Positions 54,325-63,095 of a stretch of 64,000 nt of DNA are shown piece after piece (positions within the stretch are counted from its first letter, which is position 1; each line of letters opens with the position of its first letter). The notes beneath the pieces were generated by a model. The model did not search any database. It worked only from the letters and a program-made list of their open reading frames with translations, and was not told where the DNA came from. Source of the stretch: Bacillus sp. ISL-34. GTDB taxonomy: Bacteria > Bacillota > Bacilli > Bacillales > DSM-1321. The stretch is taken from contig NZ_JAGGQJ010000023.1 of assembly GCF_018613325.1 (NCBI RefSeq), positions 62,001 to 126,000 on the forward strand, read 5' to 3'. A program made the translations under genes and the position numbers.

Positions 54325-55410
54325 CTACTCGTAAATGATCCGATCAACCGCTTCACGATCGAGGCGTTTAATCACTTCGACAATGAGCTTAACTGCATTC
54401 TCATAATCATCCCGGTGGAGCATTGCAGCGTGGGAATGAATATAGCGTGTGGCAATCGTGATCGCCAGAGCGGGAACGCCATTTGCCGTTAAATGGATGG
54501 AGCCGGCATCCGTTCCACCGCCTGGAATCGATTCATATTGATAAGGAATATTCATTTCATCAGCCGTGTCGGTGACGAAATCGCGTAATCCCTTATGTGC
54601 TACCATCGATGCATCATATATGACGATTTGCGGGCCTTCCCCCATCTTACTCATCGCTTCTTTTTCGGATACCCCCGGTGTATCACCAGCAATGCCGACA
54701 TCGACGGCAAAACCGATATCCGGCTGAATTTTGAATGTGGATGTTTTGGAGCCACGCAGGCCGACCTCTTCTTGCACCGCGCCAATTCCATAAACTACAT
54801 TAGGGTGGTCGCTGTCTTTCAGCTGTTTAAGCACATCAATGGCGATTGCACAGCCGATTCGATTGTCCCAGGCTTTGGCGAGCAGCATCTTTTCATTATT
54901 CATGACCGTGAATTCAAAATATGGCACAACCATATCCCCGGGCTTGACGCCCCATTCCTTAACATCTTCTTTGCTGGATGCACCAATATCAATAAACATA
55001 TCCTTAATATCAATCGGCTTTTTCCGCGCATCCGCTGACAGGATATGTGGCGGCTTGGAACCGATAATGCCAGTTACATCACCTTTACTTGTAACGATCG
55101 TCACGCGCTGGGCCAGCATTACCTGTGACCACCAGCCCCCTACCGGCTGAAAACGCAAAAATCCTTTATCATCAATTTGGGTGATCATGAAACCGACTTC
55201 GTCCATATGCCCGGTAACGACGATTTTCGGTCCGTTTTCATCACCCGTTTTCTTGGCAATCAAACTTCCCAGGCCATCTGTCGAGATTTCATCCGCAAAT
55301 GGTGTTATGTATTCGGTCATCACTTTTCTTACTTCACTTTCATTTCCTGCGATGCCTTTAGCATCCGTTAAGTCCCGAAGCATCCTTAACGTTTCATCCA
55401 ATTGAGCCAT
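54325..55410 (-). CDS. ysdC: M42 family aminopeptidase/glutamyl aminopeptidase-type metallopeptidase YsdC
   Basis: 361 residues from ATG 55410, with GGGAGG 7 bases upstream (an ATG two codons earlier touches the ribosome site). M42 motifs: [12 protein letters not shown] with the metal His/Asp near 66-70, [30 protein letters not shown] with the catalytic Glu-Glu, [13 protein letters not shown] and the late [20 protein letters not shown]. It should form a dodecameric cytoplasmic aminopeptidase. Same place as ysdC in B. subtilis. Confidence 0.93.
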   Translation of the reverse strand: MAQLDETLRMLRDLTDAKGIAGNESEVRKVMTEYITPFADEISTDGLGSLIAKKTGDENGPKIVVTGHMDEVGFMITQIDDKGFLRFQPVGGWWSQVMLAQRVTIVTSKGDVTGIIGSKPPHILSADARKKPIDIKDMFIDIGASSKEDVKEWGVKPGDMVVPYFEFTVMNNEKMLLAKAWDNRIGCAIAIDVLKQLKDSDHPNVVYGIGAVQEEVGLRGSKTSTFKIQPDIGFAVDVGIAGDTPGVSEKEAMSKMGEGPQIVIYDASMVAHKGLRDFVTDTADEMNIPYQYESIPGGGTDAGSIHLTANGVPALAITIATRYIHSHAAMLHRDDYENAVKLIVEVIKRLDREAVDRIIYE

Positions 55411-55481
55411 CCTCATACCTCCCTATTACTTACATTACAAGAATAATTATACATATAATATAATGCATAAACAATCAGCAA

Positions 55482-55976
55482 TCAATAGCCTTGCTTTTGC
55501 CTTTCGTAGTTCACTTCATTTTTGCTTACATAGGCTTTTTCCACATCCACTGCTGAAAATCCAAGCAACTCCCCTAAATGTAAATACGCAGCAAAAACCT
55601 TTTGGAAGGATGACTCTGTCAACTGTGTGCGAAATTCACTGATGTAGCCGTATATAGCAGTAAATTGAACAGTCAAATCCTCCTGATCCATGTTGGGGGC
55701 AGATGGAACTTCCGGTACAAATCCCCGTTCAATCCCGAGTGACAAAATGAAATGAATGCCATCCACGTATTCAGCCAAAATCGTTTCTTTATCAGAGGGG
55801 CCTTTAAGACTCCAGAATTTAAAACATCTCGTTTCATTGGCAAGTTCTCCAAGCTCCACTAAAAGAGCAAGTATCTTCCGTTCCACCAAGTCTTCAGCAC
55901 CCAAATCATGCTTTGATTGTATATGCTCATCCAAAGCTGCCTGCATTTCCATTAATTTACCTATGTTCATTTTCAT
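55482..55976 (-). CDS. dimeric-type dUTP diphosphatase (dUTPase_2 family)
   Basis: 164 residues. All-alpha NTP pyrophosphohydrolase fold: KILALLVELGELANETRCFKFWS near 47-69 gives the first metal-binding Glu pair, and ILAEYVDGIHFILSLG near 86-101 the second (Glu-Asp). This family hydrolyses dUTP to dUMP and is unrelated to trimeric dUTPases. No ribosome site is strong (AAAGAAG). It lies between ysdC and ysdB, where B. subtilis has no such gene as I recall. Confidence 0.85.
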   Translation of the reverse strand: MKMNIGKLMEMQAALDEHIQSKHDLGAEDLVERKILALLVELGELANETRCFKFWSLKGPSDKETILAEYVDGIHFILSLGIERGFVPEVPSAPNMDQEDLTVQFTAIYGYISEFRTQLTESSFQKVFAAYLHLGELLGFSAVDVEKAYVSKNEVNYERQKQGY

Positions 55977-56017
55977 CACTTCTTTCCATTGTCTTCCCCT
56001 AAATTATATCAAATAAA

Positions 56018-56043
56018 TGAAACTTATTAAAAACCCATACGTA
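56018..56043 (+). promoter_or_regulatory. sigma-W promoter of ysdB
   Basis: TGAAAC (56018-56023), 16 bases, CGTA (56040-56043): an exact match to the extracytoplasmic sigma-W pattern, 37 bases before ATG. Confidence 0.85.
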
Positions 56044-56079
56044 AATGAAGGGAATCACTCTGTTTAAGGAGGTAGCTCC

Positions 56080-56460
56080 ATGGTATTGATCATGCGGTTC
56101 ATTCTTTTGGCTCTCATCATTTTCTTAATATATTCAGTCATCAAATACCTATTTAATCCGAAAAGAAAATTAGAGCTGGCACATGAACAGAAAAAGTTCT
56201 TTCTGCTCGACGATACAGCCAATATACGAAAGAATTTTTTATTGACGTACAACGGGGTGATGTTTGAAGGGGAAAAGTATCTAGGGACGACGGAACGCTC
56301 CTTTGAGGTCATTTCCATCTTCATCTGGCCTAAAAAAGTGGCCGGCCTGAAAGGCTTGAAGCAAAATGACTTCTTAAAAATCGAGGAAGCCATTAAAAAA
56401 CAATATCCGGATGCCGTTATTGATTGGAAAAGCCCCGTTAAGGAATTTTTACAAAAATGA
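56080..56460 (+). CDS. ysdB: sigma-W controlled membrane protein YsdB
   Basis: 126 residues. One N-terminal membrane span (about 5-24), then a basic NPKRKLELAHEQKKF segment and a cytoplasmic domain with LTYNGVMFEGEKYLGTTERSFEVISIFIW. B. subtilis YsdB belongs to the envelope-stress regulon of sigma-W, and the promoter found here supports the same control. AAGGAGG lies 9 bases before ATG. The role is not known. Confidence 0.87.
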   Translation: MVLIMRFILLALIIFLIYSVIKYLFNPKRKLELAHEQKKFFLLDDTANIRKNFLLTYNGVMFEGEKYLGTTERSFEVISIFIWPKKVAGLKGLKQNDFLKIEEAIKKQYPDAVIDWKSPVKEFLQK

Positions 56461-56513
56461 AAAAAATTACACGTAATGAAGAGCCTTGAGAAAAAATGAC
56501 TCAAGGCTCTATA

Positions 56514-57083
56514 TTAATCATCTGAACGGAAAAATTCCTTCCAGGGGACGACCGTCTGCTTCTCTCTCAATAAATATAGCAATAAGGTTAAGGATAATAA
56601 AATAATGACGATCAGCGTTGGACTGAAATCCGCAATATAGTGGCCAAAAACCGTATATACGAATGCAACAGGGAGATTGGTCATGAAGGAAAGATAAAAA
56701 TAATTTTTCAGCCCTTTATTGGATTCCAATAAGCAAAGTGACAGTAAGTAAAAGTGAATGAATGGTATTAGCCTCAGTACTGCAATTTGCCGGCTGTTTA
56801 GCTTTCGGTTTCCAAACAGCTTATTCTTAAGCCGCAGCAGCCTATCCTTTGTTTTCGGAAATTTGCCTATTACGAAATAAAACGCCATGCTGGACAACGT
56901 CAAACCGATTACCGAATAGATGGTTCCAAAAGCTGCCCCGAATAATACTCCGCCAGACATGCAAACCACAATGACGGGAATGAATAAAAATTGCCTTAAT
57001 AAATGAAAAGTGATAAAAATCAACGGTGCAAACACGCTTCCTGATTGAACGTAGCTCATCACAAGTGTCAGTTTATCATTCAT
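56514..57083 (-). CDS. VTT-domain (TVP38/TMEM64/DedA-like) membrane protein
   Basis: 189 residues from ATG 57083 (GGAGGGAG site); the frame runs to 57128. About five hydrophobic spans carry the VTT pattern: FLFIPVIVVCMSGGVLFGAAFGTIYSVIGLTLSS, LRLIPFIHFYLLSLCLL and LPVAFVYTVFGHYI. Members of the superfamily act as lipid scramblases or transporters. The role here is open. It is the first gene of the opposite strand, convergent with ysdB. Confidence 0.83.
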   Translation of the reverse strand: MNDKLTLVMSYVQSGSVFAPLIFITFHLLRQFLFIPVIVVCMSGGVLFGAAFGTIYSVIGLTLSSMAFYFVIGKFPKTKDRLLRLKNKLFGNRKLNSRQIAVLRLIPFIHFYLLSLCLLESNKGLKNYFYLSFMTNLPVAFVYTVFGHYIADFSPTLIVIILLSLTLLLYLLREKQTVVPWKEFFRSDD

Positions 57084-57143
57084 GCTCTCCCTCCAGCCAC
57101 TCTTTGCTGCTTCTACAAGCATATACATTATACGGGCTACATA

Positions 57144-57419
57144 TTACAACTGAATGAATATCTTGATCAATAAGCCTATTTGAAGGATCATCAATATTGG
57201 CAGGCCCCACTTAAAGGCTGCATGCTTCGTCTTATGGCGAAATTGCTTCATCCCCAAGAAAGAACCAGTCCCTCCGCCTATGACCGCCCAAAACCAAAGT
57301 GTCTTTTCGCTTATCCGGTACTCCCCATTACGCGCTTTCCTTTTGTCGATTCCCATTAAGGAAAACCCGATGATGTTTGTGATGATCATATAAACAGCAA
57401 TGAGCCATACTCCTTGCAT
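57144..57419 (-). CDS. ysdA: DUF1294 membrane protein YsdA
   Basis: 91 residues from ATG 57419 (AGGAGGGG site). Three membrane spans; the DUF1294 signature IGFSLMGIDKRKARNGEYRISEKTLWFWAVIGGGTGSFLGMKQFRHKTKHAAFKWGLP is complete. Function unknown. It follows the rplT terminator, as in the B. subtilis infC-rpmI-rplT-ysdA order. Confidence 0.9.
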   Translation of the reverse strand: MQGVWLIAVYMIITNIIGFSLMGIDKRKARNGEYRISEKTLWFWAVIGGGTGSFLGMKQFRHKTKHAAFKWGLPILMILQIGLLIKIFIQL

Positions 57420-57442
57420 CCTCATCCCCTCCTTTAAATATG

Positions 57443-57474
57443 TAAAAAGCCACCCTCTTGAAAAGAGAGTGGCT
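57443..57474 (-). terminator. terminator of infC-rpmI-rplT
   Basis: AGCCACTCTC/GAGGGTGGCT stem with a 7-base loop and TTTTT on the minus strand, 13 bases after the rplT stop. Confidence 0.88.
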
Positions 57475-57487
57475 GTATCAGTCAGAC

Positions 57488-57847
57488 TTATTTGTCTAAT
57501 TGTTGTTTAGCAGCAGTTGCTAATTGAGCAAAAGCTTGTTCGTCAGCAACAGCAAGATCAGCAAGCATTTTGCGGTTCACTTCGATACCAGCAAGCTTTA
57601 GACCATGCATTAAACGGCTGTAAGAAAGACCGTTGATGCGTGCTGCAGCGTTGATACGAGTGATCCAAAGTTTGCGGAAATCACGTTTCTTTTGACGACG
57701 GTCACGGAAAGCATAGTTTCCTGACTTCATTACTTGTTGGTTAGCTACTTTGAAAAGAATATGTTTCGCGCCATAGTAACCTTTAGCTAATTTTATTACC
57801 TTTTTACGACGTTTGCGAGTAACAGTACCGCCTTTTACACGTGGCAT
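57488..57847 (-). CDS. rplT: 50S ribosomal protein L20
   Basis: 119 residues, full length; [29 protein letters not shown] opens the protein, and the C-terminal half has the L20 repeat-free RNA-binding domain. Besides assembling the large subunit, L20 represses its own operon in Bacillus by binding the infC leader. Last of infC-rpmI-rplT. Confidence 0.98.
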   Translation of the reverse strand: MPRVKGGTVTRKRRKKVIKLAKGYYGAKHILFKVANQQVMKSGNYAFRDRRQKKRDFRKLWITRINAAARINGLSYSRLMHGLKLAGIEVNRKMLADLAVADEQAFAQLATAAKQQLDK

Positions 57848-57882
57848 GTTATTTCCCTCCTATTTAACTCGATAAATCGAAC

Positions 57883-58083
57883 TTATTTAATGTTGTCTAA
57901 CATATGACGAATACGTTTGAAGTCACCTTTGCTTACAAGGCTAGCTTTGCGAAGCTTACGCTTTTGCTTAGTAGATTTGTTAGCAAATAAATGGCTTGTG
58001 TAAGCGTTAGAACGCTTAAGTTTGCCGGATCCAGTCTTTTTGAAACGTTTAGCAGATCCGCGGTGAGTTTTCATTTTAGGCAT
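57883..58083 (-). CDS. rpmI: 50S ribosomal protein L35
   Basis: 66 residues, [24 protein letters not shown]..., the standard length of L35. It lies 35 bases after infC and 35 before rplT. Confidence 0.98.
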   Translation of the reverse strand: MPKMKTHRGSAKRFKKTGSGKLKRSNAYTSHLFANKSTKQKRKLRKASLVSKGDFKRIRHMLDNIK

Positions 58084-58117
58084 AAGGTATTCCTCCTCAT
58101 TACAAATTACTTTACAA

Positions 58118-58633
58118 TTACTTTTCGTTTTTCGGTGCTAAGATAATGAACATGCTGCGCCCGTCCATTTTTGGGTGTTGCTCGATAGTAGCCACTTCTT
58201 TACATGCTTCAGAAAAACGAACGAGTACACGTTGACCAATTTCCTTATGCGTAATGGCACGTCCTTTGAATCGGATAGAAGCTTTTACTTTATCGCCTTT
58301 TTCAAGGAATTTAATACCGTTGCGAAGCTTCGTATTGAAATCATGTTCTTCAATCGTCGGGCTCAAACGAACCTCTTTCAGACTGATGACTTTTTGATTT
58401 TTACGTGCTTCCTTGTCTTTCTTTTGCTGCTCGAAGCGGTGTTTTCCGTAGTCCATGATCCGGGCTACCGGAGGCTTTGCATTTGCAGCAACTAAAACTA
58501 GATCAAGATTTACACGAGCGGCAATTTCCAATGCTTCGAATTTCGTTTTAATTCCAAGTTGTTCTCCGTTTTGGTCAATAAGACGAACTTCACGGGCTCG
58601 GATGCCCTCGTTTACCATCGCGTCTTTACTAAT
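58118..58633 (-). CDS. infC: translation initiation factor IF-3
   Basis: 171 residues from the rare start ATT at 58633. AGGTGG lies 6 bases before ATT, and the reading [14 protein letters not shown] continues into the family N-terminus; the first ATG (58618) has no such site. An AUU-type start is the hallmark of infC and lets IF-3 limit its own synthesis. The N-domain ([24 protein letters not shown]) and C-domain ([22 protein letters not shown]) are joined by a lysine-rich linker. Confidence 0.95.
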   Translation of the reverse strand: MSKDAMVNEGIRAREVRLIDQNGEQLGIKTKFEALEIAARVNLDLVLVAANAKPPVARIMDYGKHRFEQQKKDKEARKNQKVISLKEVRLSPTIEEHDFNTKLRNGIKFLEKGDKVKASIRFKGRAITHKEIGQRVLVRFSEACKEVATIEQHPKMDGRSMFIILAPKNEK

Positions 58634-58649
58634 AGTTAGCCACCTCCAA

Positions 58650-58860
58650 AGATATTGGCGAATACGAATATTTGAATAAATTCGGTCACGCTCACAACTC
58701 GCTTACAGGATATAATCATAATAAAAAAGTGTGGATGCATGTTGCACCCACACTGATAGACTCATTCAGAAAGATCCAAATAATCAAATCATGACCTGTT
58801 AACTGCATTGTTTGCGTCAACCAGGTGAGAAGCGGGTGCTTCTTCTTTTCCTCAAACACG
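58650..58860 (-). ncRNA. L20-type leader of infC-rpmI-rplT
   Basis: The minus-strand leader contains GGTTGACGCAAACAA and CAGTTAACAGG-type stretches and CACCCGCTTCTCACC, typical of the L20 leader I remember from Bacillus. An attenuator hairpin follows (58722-58753) before the infC ribosome site. L20 binding is expected to favour termination. Confidence 0.8.
58722..58753 (-). terminator. attenuator terminator in the infC leader
   Basis: GTGTGGGTG/CATCCACAC stem with a 7-base loop and TTTTTTATTATG on the minus strand, about 90 bases before the infC start. Confidence 0.88.
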
Positions 58861-58978
58861 TATTCAATTCACTTTAGAAATATATCATAAACACAGATGA
58901 CTTGTCAAATACTAATTTATTCGTTTTTCACAACAAAATTAATATTATCAGACATTCTGATATTTGACAATACGTTTT

Positions 58979-59473
58979 TTAAAGTAATTTGGACAAAAAA
59001 TATTCATCATGATATTCCCCATCAAAAAACAGTGATTCCCGCTTTATTCCTTCCTTTTCAAAACCCATCTTTCTATATAAGGAAAGCGCAGGGGCATTGT
59101 TTGCAATCACGGACAATTCCAGGCGCCGGATTTTGTTTGTCCTTGCATGCTCCTCCATTTTCTGAAATAGCTTCGTACCGATGCCTTTTCCCCTGTCCTG
59201 TTCATTGATGCCGATGACGATTTTGGCTGAATGCCTCGTTCGGCCCAATTGATTGCCCAATAATATTAGGTAACCCTTCAGTTCCTGGCCGCTAGCAGCA
59301 ACAAGGAAAATGGAAAGGGGATTTTTTTCGATTTGCTCCAATTGCTTTTCCACTTGTTTCCCCTTCGCTTTTCTTTCCCCAGGGTTGAACAGCATATACC
59401 CGGAATCTTCAACATGATTGAACAGAGCAGCCAAGTTACCCGCGTCTTCCCTTGAAGCCTTTCTAATCTCCAT
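58979..59473 (-). CDS. GNAT family N-acetyltransferase
   Basis: 164 residues. Motif A RGKGIGTKLFQKMEEHAR near 94-111 binds acetyl-CoA; motif B ARTNKIRRLELSVIANNAPALSLYRKMGFEKEGIKRE follows. Ser/Tyr near the C-terminus could be the general acid. Resembles YjaB/RimL-type stand-alone acetyltransferases. The substrate is unknown. It lies between thrS and infC, and is separated from infC by the L20 leader. Confidence 0.85.
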   Translation of the reverse strand: MEIRKASREDAGNLAALFNHVEDSGYMLFNPGERKAKGKQVEKQLEQIEKNPLSIFLVAASGQELKGYLILLGNQLGRTRHSAKIVIGINEQDRGKGIGTKLFQKMEEHARTNKIRRLELSVIANNAPALSLYRKMGFEKEGIKRESLFFDGEYHDEYFLSKLL

Positions 59474-59518
59474 TCATCCCAACTCCCCCTTGGTTACAAT
59501 CCATACTGACCGAAATCA

Positions 59519-59689
59519 TCAAGAATTTTCTTTCGCCTTTTTCTTTTTCTCAATCGTCTCCCAAGAAAATAGGGCTATCCAAAAAAACAGGACCGGGACA
59601 ATGGCATATTGTCGATAACCATCCAATAACAATAAGATGATGATGACAAGGAATGTCGGTCCGAATAAGTAAGTGAATTTCTTTTTCAT
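59519..59689 (-). CDS. small membrane protein, 56 aa
   Basis: From ATG 59689 (AGGAGGGTC site 7 bases upstream); the frame reaches 59737 but without a ribosome site. Two hydrophobic spans (about 8-22 and 28-44: LFGPTFLVIIILLLL and YAIVPVLFFWIALF) with a short loop, and a basic tail KKKKAKENS. No family is recognised. It lies between thrS and the GNAT gene. Confidence 0.65.
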   Translation of the reverse strand: MKKKFTYLFGPTFLVIIILLLLDGYRQYAIVPVLFFWIALFSWETIEKKKKAKENS

Positions 59690-59754
59690 GCTGACCCTCC
59701 TTTTCATTGCTGTACAATTTTCACATGATGGTTTCATTTTATCATGCCTTAATT

Positions 59755-59788
59755 AAAAAGAGGGACACAACTATGTGCCCCTCTTTTT
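59755..59788 (-). terminator. terminator of thrS
   Basis: AAAGAGGGGCAC/GTGTCCCTCTTTTT hairpin with a 6-base loop, just after the thrS stop. Confidence 0.88.
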
Positions 59789-59792
59789 GCTG

Positions 59793-61724
59793 TTAACGGC
59801 TTACTTCCGCTTTAATTGCTGAAACGAAATCTTCAAAAGCGATCGTTTCGGATTTTTGTTCACCGTATTTTCGTACATTCACGCTGCCTTCTTTGGCTTC
59901 ATTGTCTCCAACAACCAGCATGTACGGGATTTTTTGCATTTGCGCTTCACGGATTTTGTAACCGATTTTCTCGTCACGTGTATCGAGATCGACACGAATG
60001 CCTTGCGCTTTAAGTTTTTCCTGTACTTCTTTCGCATAATCCAAGTGCACTTCAGGTGAGACCGGAATCACTTGTGCTTGGATAGGTGCCAGCCAAGTCG
60101 GGAATGCCCCCTTGTATTCTTCGATCAAGTAAGCGACAAAACGTTCCATTGTGGAAACGACGCCGCGGTGGATAACGACCGGACGATGCTGCTTGCCGTC
60201 CTCACCGACGTAATTAAGATCAAAACGTTCAGGAAGCAAGAAATCAAGCTGAACAGTGGAAAGCGTTTCATCTTTCCCTAATGCAGTACGTACCTGAACA
60301 TCAAGCTTAGGACCGTAGAATGCCGCTTCACCTTCCGCTTCAAAGTAATCCAGACCAAGTTCATCCATGGCGCCTTTTAACATGCTTTGTGCTTTTTCCC
60401 ACATGTCATCATCGTCGAAGTATTTTTCTGTATCCTGCGGATCGCGATAGGACAGACGGAATGAATAATCCTTGATATCGAAATCTTTATATACTTCCAG
60501 AACCAGGTTCACAACGCGCTTGAACTCTTCTTTGATTTGGTCGGGGCGAACGAAAATGTGCGCATCATTCAATGTCATCCCACGTACACGCTGAAGGCCG
60601 GAAAGGGCACCTGACATTTCATAGCGGTGCATCAAGCCTAGCTCGGCAATCCGGATTGGCAGTTCGCGGTAGCTGTGGATACTGTTTTTATAGACCATCA
60701 TGTGATGCGGACAGTTCATCGGACGCAGGACAAGCTGTTCGTTTTCCATCTCCATGACTGGGAACATGCCGTCCTGGTAATGATCCCAGTGTCCAGATGT
60801 TTTATAAAGGTCCACACTACCCATTACAGGTGTGTAGACATGGTCATAACCCAAACGTTCTTCCTTGTCCACGATATACCTTTCGATTGTCCGGCGGATG
60901 GTCGCGCCTTTTGGCAACCACATCGGCAGCCCTTGTCCCACTTTTTGTGAGCTCATGAACAAGTTCAATTCTTTGCCGATTTTACGATGGTCACGTTCCT
61001 TGGCTTCTTCAAGGAAACGCAGGTGTTCGGCTAAATCTTCTTTTTTATAGAAAGCCGTACCGTAAATGCGTTGCAGCATTTTGTTTTTGCTATCGCCTCT
61101 CCAGTAGGCTCCAGCGATGCTCAAAAGCTTGAATTCTTTGATTTTCCCAGTTGATGGAACATGAATTCCACGGCAAAGGTCAAAGAATTCACCCTGCTCA
61201 TAAAGCGTTACCTGCTGATCGGCAGGAATCGCATCGATTAATTCCAATTTATACTCGTCACCTATTTCTTTAAAACGGGAAATCGCTTCATCACGACTTA
61301 CTTCAATGCGGGAAATTTCCAAGTTCTCGTTGACGATTTTCTTCATTTCTTTTTCAATCAATGGAAGGTCTTCGGGAGTCAATGATTCCTCCATATCCAT
61401 ATCATAGTAAAAGCCGCCCTCGATGACTGGCCCTACGCCGAATTTAGCGTTTTTGTATAAACGTTTGATCGCTTGTGCCATCAAGTGCGCTGTACTGTGA
61501 CGCAATACTTCAAGAGCATCCGCTGTGTCCTGTGTGACGATTTCGATTGAACCATCTTGTTCAATCGGGCGTTTCAAATCATATAATTCACCATTGAATT
61601 TTCCGGCAATGGATTTTTTCCTTAAACCAGGACTGATGGATGCAGCGATGTCTTCAGTTGTTGTGCCTTTAGCAAACTCCTTAACCGCTCCGTCAGGAAA
61701 AGATATTTTCAGTAATTCTGACAT
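59793..61724 (-). CDS. thrS: threonyl-tRNA synthetase
   Basis: 643 residues. A TGS domain (1-63), the second editing domain (about 65-230; [15 protein letters not shown], with [12 protein letters not shown]), the class II core (240-535; [22 protein letters not shown] holds the zinc Cys, [19 protein letters not shown] motif 2) and the anticodon-binding domain (540-640). It charges tRNA-Thr and edits Ser-tRNA-Thr. The upstream T-box with a threonine specifier controls it. Confidence 0.98.
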   Translation of the reverse strand: MSELLKISFPDGAVKEFAKGTTTEDIAASISPGLRKKSIAGKFNGELYDLKRPIEQDGSIEIVTQDTADALEVLRHSTAHLMAQAIKRLYKNAKFGVGPVIEGGFYYDMDMEESLTPEDLPLIEKEMKKIVNENLEISRIEVSRDEAISRFKEIGDEYKLELIDAIPADQQVTLYEQGEFFDLCRGIHVPSTGKIKEFKLLSIAGAYWRGDSKNKMLQRIYGTAFYKKEDLAEHLRFLEEAKERDHRKIGKELNLFMSSQKVGQGLPMWLPKGATIRRTIERYIVDKEERLGYDHVYTPVMGSVDLYKTSGHWDHYQDGMFPVMEMENEQLVLRPMNCPHHMMVYKNSIHSYRELPIRIAELGLMHRYEMSGALSGLQRVRGMTLNDAHIFVRPDQIKEEFKRVVNLVLEVYKDFDIKDYSFRLSYRDPQDTEKYFDDDDMWEKAQSMLKGAMDELGLDYFEAEGEAAFYGPKLDVQVRTALGKDETLSTVQLDFLLPERFDLNYVGEDGKQHRPVVIHRGVVSTMERFVAYLIEEYKGAFPTWLAPIQAQVIPVSPEVHLDYAKEVQEKLKAQGIRVDLDTRDEKIGYKIREAQMQKIPYMLVVGDNEAKEGSVNVRKYGEQKSETIAFEDFVSAIKAEVSR

Positions 61725-61784
61725 TCAGTTTCACTCCTTCTTATTGTTCGAACAAATTACAGGTATTTGATTCCATTACAACAC

Positions 61785-62060
61785 AAAAAAGCCCGCCCCT
61801 GTATAAAACAGGGACGAGCTTAGTAATAAATATCATTAACCCGCGGTTCCACCCTCGTTCCAGCTTGCTTTTCACGGCAAAATGGCACTTGTAACTTGGT
61901 AACGGCAGCTTCCCGTCAGCTCATATTCGCAGGATGCCTGCTTTCCGAGCCGAAGTTTAAAGGTGGTAAGTGTTCCATGCGAATAGGAAGCTTACAGCCT
62001 GTTGGCTCCCCTCTCTGATAATCGGCGACTAGAATACCCTTGTCCTCATCATAACTTTTA
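61785..62060 (-). ncRNA. T-box leader, threonine specifier, of thrS
   Basis: On the minus strand the T-box GAGGGTGGAACCGCGGG lies at about 61859-61841. A terminator (AGCTCGTCCCTG...CAGGGGCGGGCTTTTTTG) ends near 61785. In the specifier loop two ACC triplets follow each other at 61967-61962; the first is the threonine specifier and the second the conserved ACC. The downstream gene thrS agrees. Confidence 0.93.
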
Positions 62061-62113
62061 GTTTTTTAATAGTATGTAGGAAATTATAATTTGTTATACG
62101 GTGAAAATCAAGG

Positions 62114-62974
62114 TTAATTTTCTTTTTTCCACGAAAGATCATTCAAATGCATGGAAAATGACGAAAGTGGCAGGACAGTCGCCCGTTCTTCGAAAATCCT
62201 CGAAATGGTCTGGATCAGCCCTTCTTCCTTGTCATCGGTATAGATACACAAGTTTTCAGGAGCAATCGATAAAAGCGGGGCAAGTATCACCGTATCGAGA
62301 AAAAGTGAACTTTTGGCAAGTAGCCTCCTGTCGATCATACTATTGATTTTTTGACGGTCGAGCTTGCTGAACTTCTGATCATAGAAATGAAAACCATCCC
62401 GGTTGACCAGGTGTAGCTTTCTTAATTTCGACTCCTGCCCATGAAGGCAATCACGGAGCGTAGCAATGAAATTTTGATAGTCCTGCTCCAGCTTGTATTC
62501 ATCAATCGCCTTGACGACATACTTTTCCAAAGTGTGCTGAAATGATTTTAAACGGAACGTCGTAAAAGAATCGAATGAAAAAGATACCTCTCCAGCCAAG
62601 ATGCTTTGAAGTCCTTCCTCAATCAATCGTTTCTCCATACTGAATGCTTCATCTTGATTCCTGGCTCTTTCCACCTCGATGATTGATGATGCAATTTCAA
62701 TGATGGCTTCAATTTCTTCCCGTTCCCTATAAAAAAATTTACCGACTATTATTTGCTCCAGAACAGGAAGCGTCTTTTCTTCCAATAAAAAAGAATGAAA
62801 TGCATCACGAAGCAGGATTAGCCATTTATCACCTGAAGACTCCGTCATATCCACATGCATGCCTTGTTGTGGAAGAAATCGAATGTATGCTTGAAATTCT
62901 GCCCCCAATGGATGGACAGAAACGAAATTCAGTAATTTCAATGCCTCTGAATCGTTTTGAAACGAAATTTGCAC
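62114..62974 (-). CDS. ytxC: sporulation protein YtxC
   Basis: 286 residues, no membrane spans. YtxC-like pattern: LKLLNFVSVHPLGAEFQAYI... near the start, VGKFFYREREEIEAIIEIASSIIE near 92-115, FDSFTTFRLKSFQHTLEKYVVKAIDEYKLEQDYQNFIATLRD near 155-196, and TVILAPLLSIAPENLCIY near the end. The family is named from a sporulation gene of B. subtilis between dnaI and thrS, the same position as here. Function unknown. Confidence 0.87.
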   Translation of the reverse strand: MQISFQNDSEALKLLNFVSVHPLGAEFQAYIRFLPQQGMHVDMTESSGDKWLILLRDAFHSFLLEEKTLPVLEQIIVGKFFYREREEIEAIIEIASSIIEVERARNQDEAFSMEKRLIEEGLQSILAGEVSFSFDSFTTFRLKSFQHTLEKYVVKAIDEYKLEQDYQNFIATLRDCLHGQESKLRKLHLVNRDGFHFYDQKFSKLDRQKINSMIDRRLLAKSSLFLDTVILAPLLSIAPENLCIYTDDKEEGLIQTISRIFEERATVLPLSSFSMHLNDLSWKKEN

Positions 62975-63095
62975 TACGACATCCCCCCTTCCCCCTTGCT
63001 TCTTTTTTCATGTATATGGGAATGGGGACGTGTTTAGAAGTAGGATGGGCCTTGTAAGAAGAAAAAAGTGACCTCCTTTAAGAGACCACTTTTCT

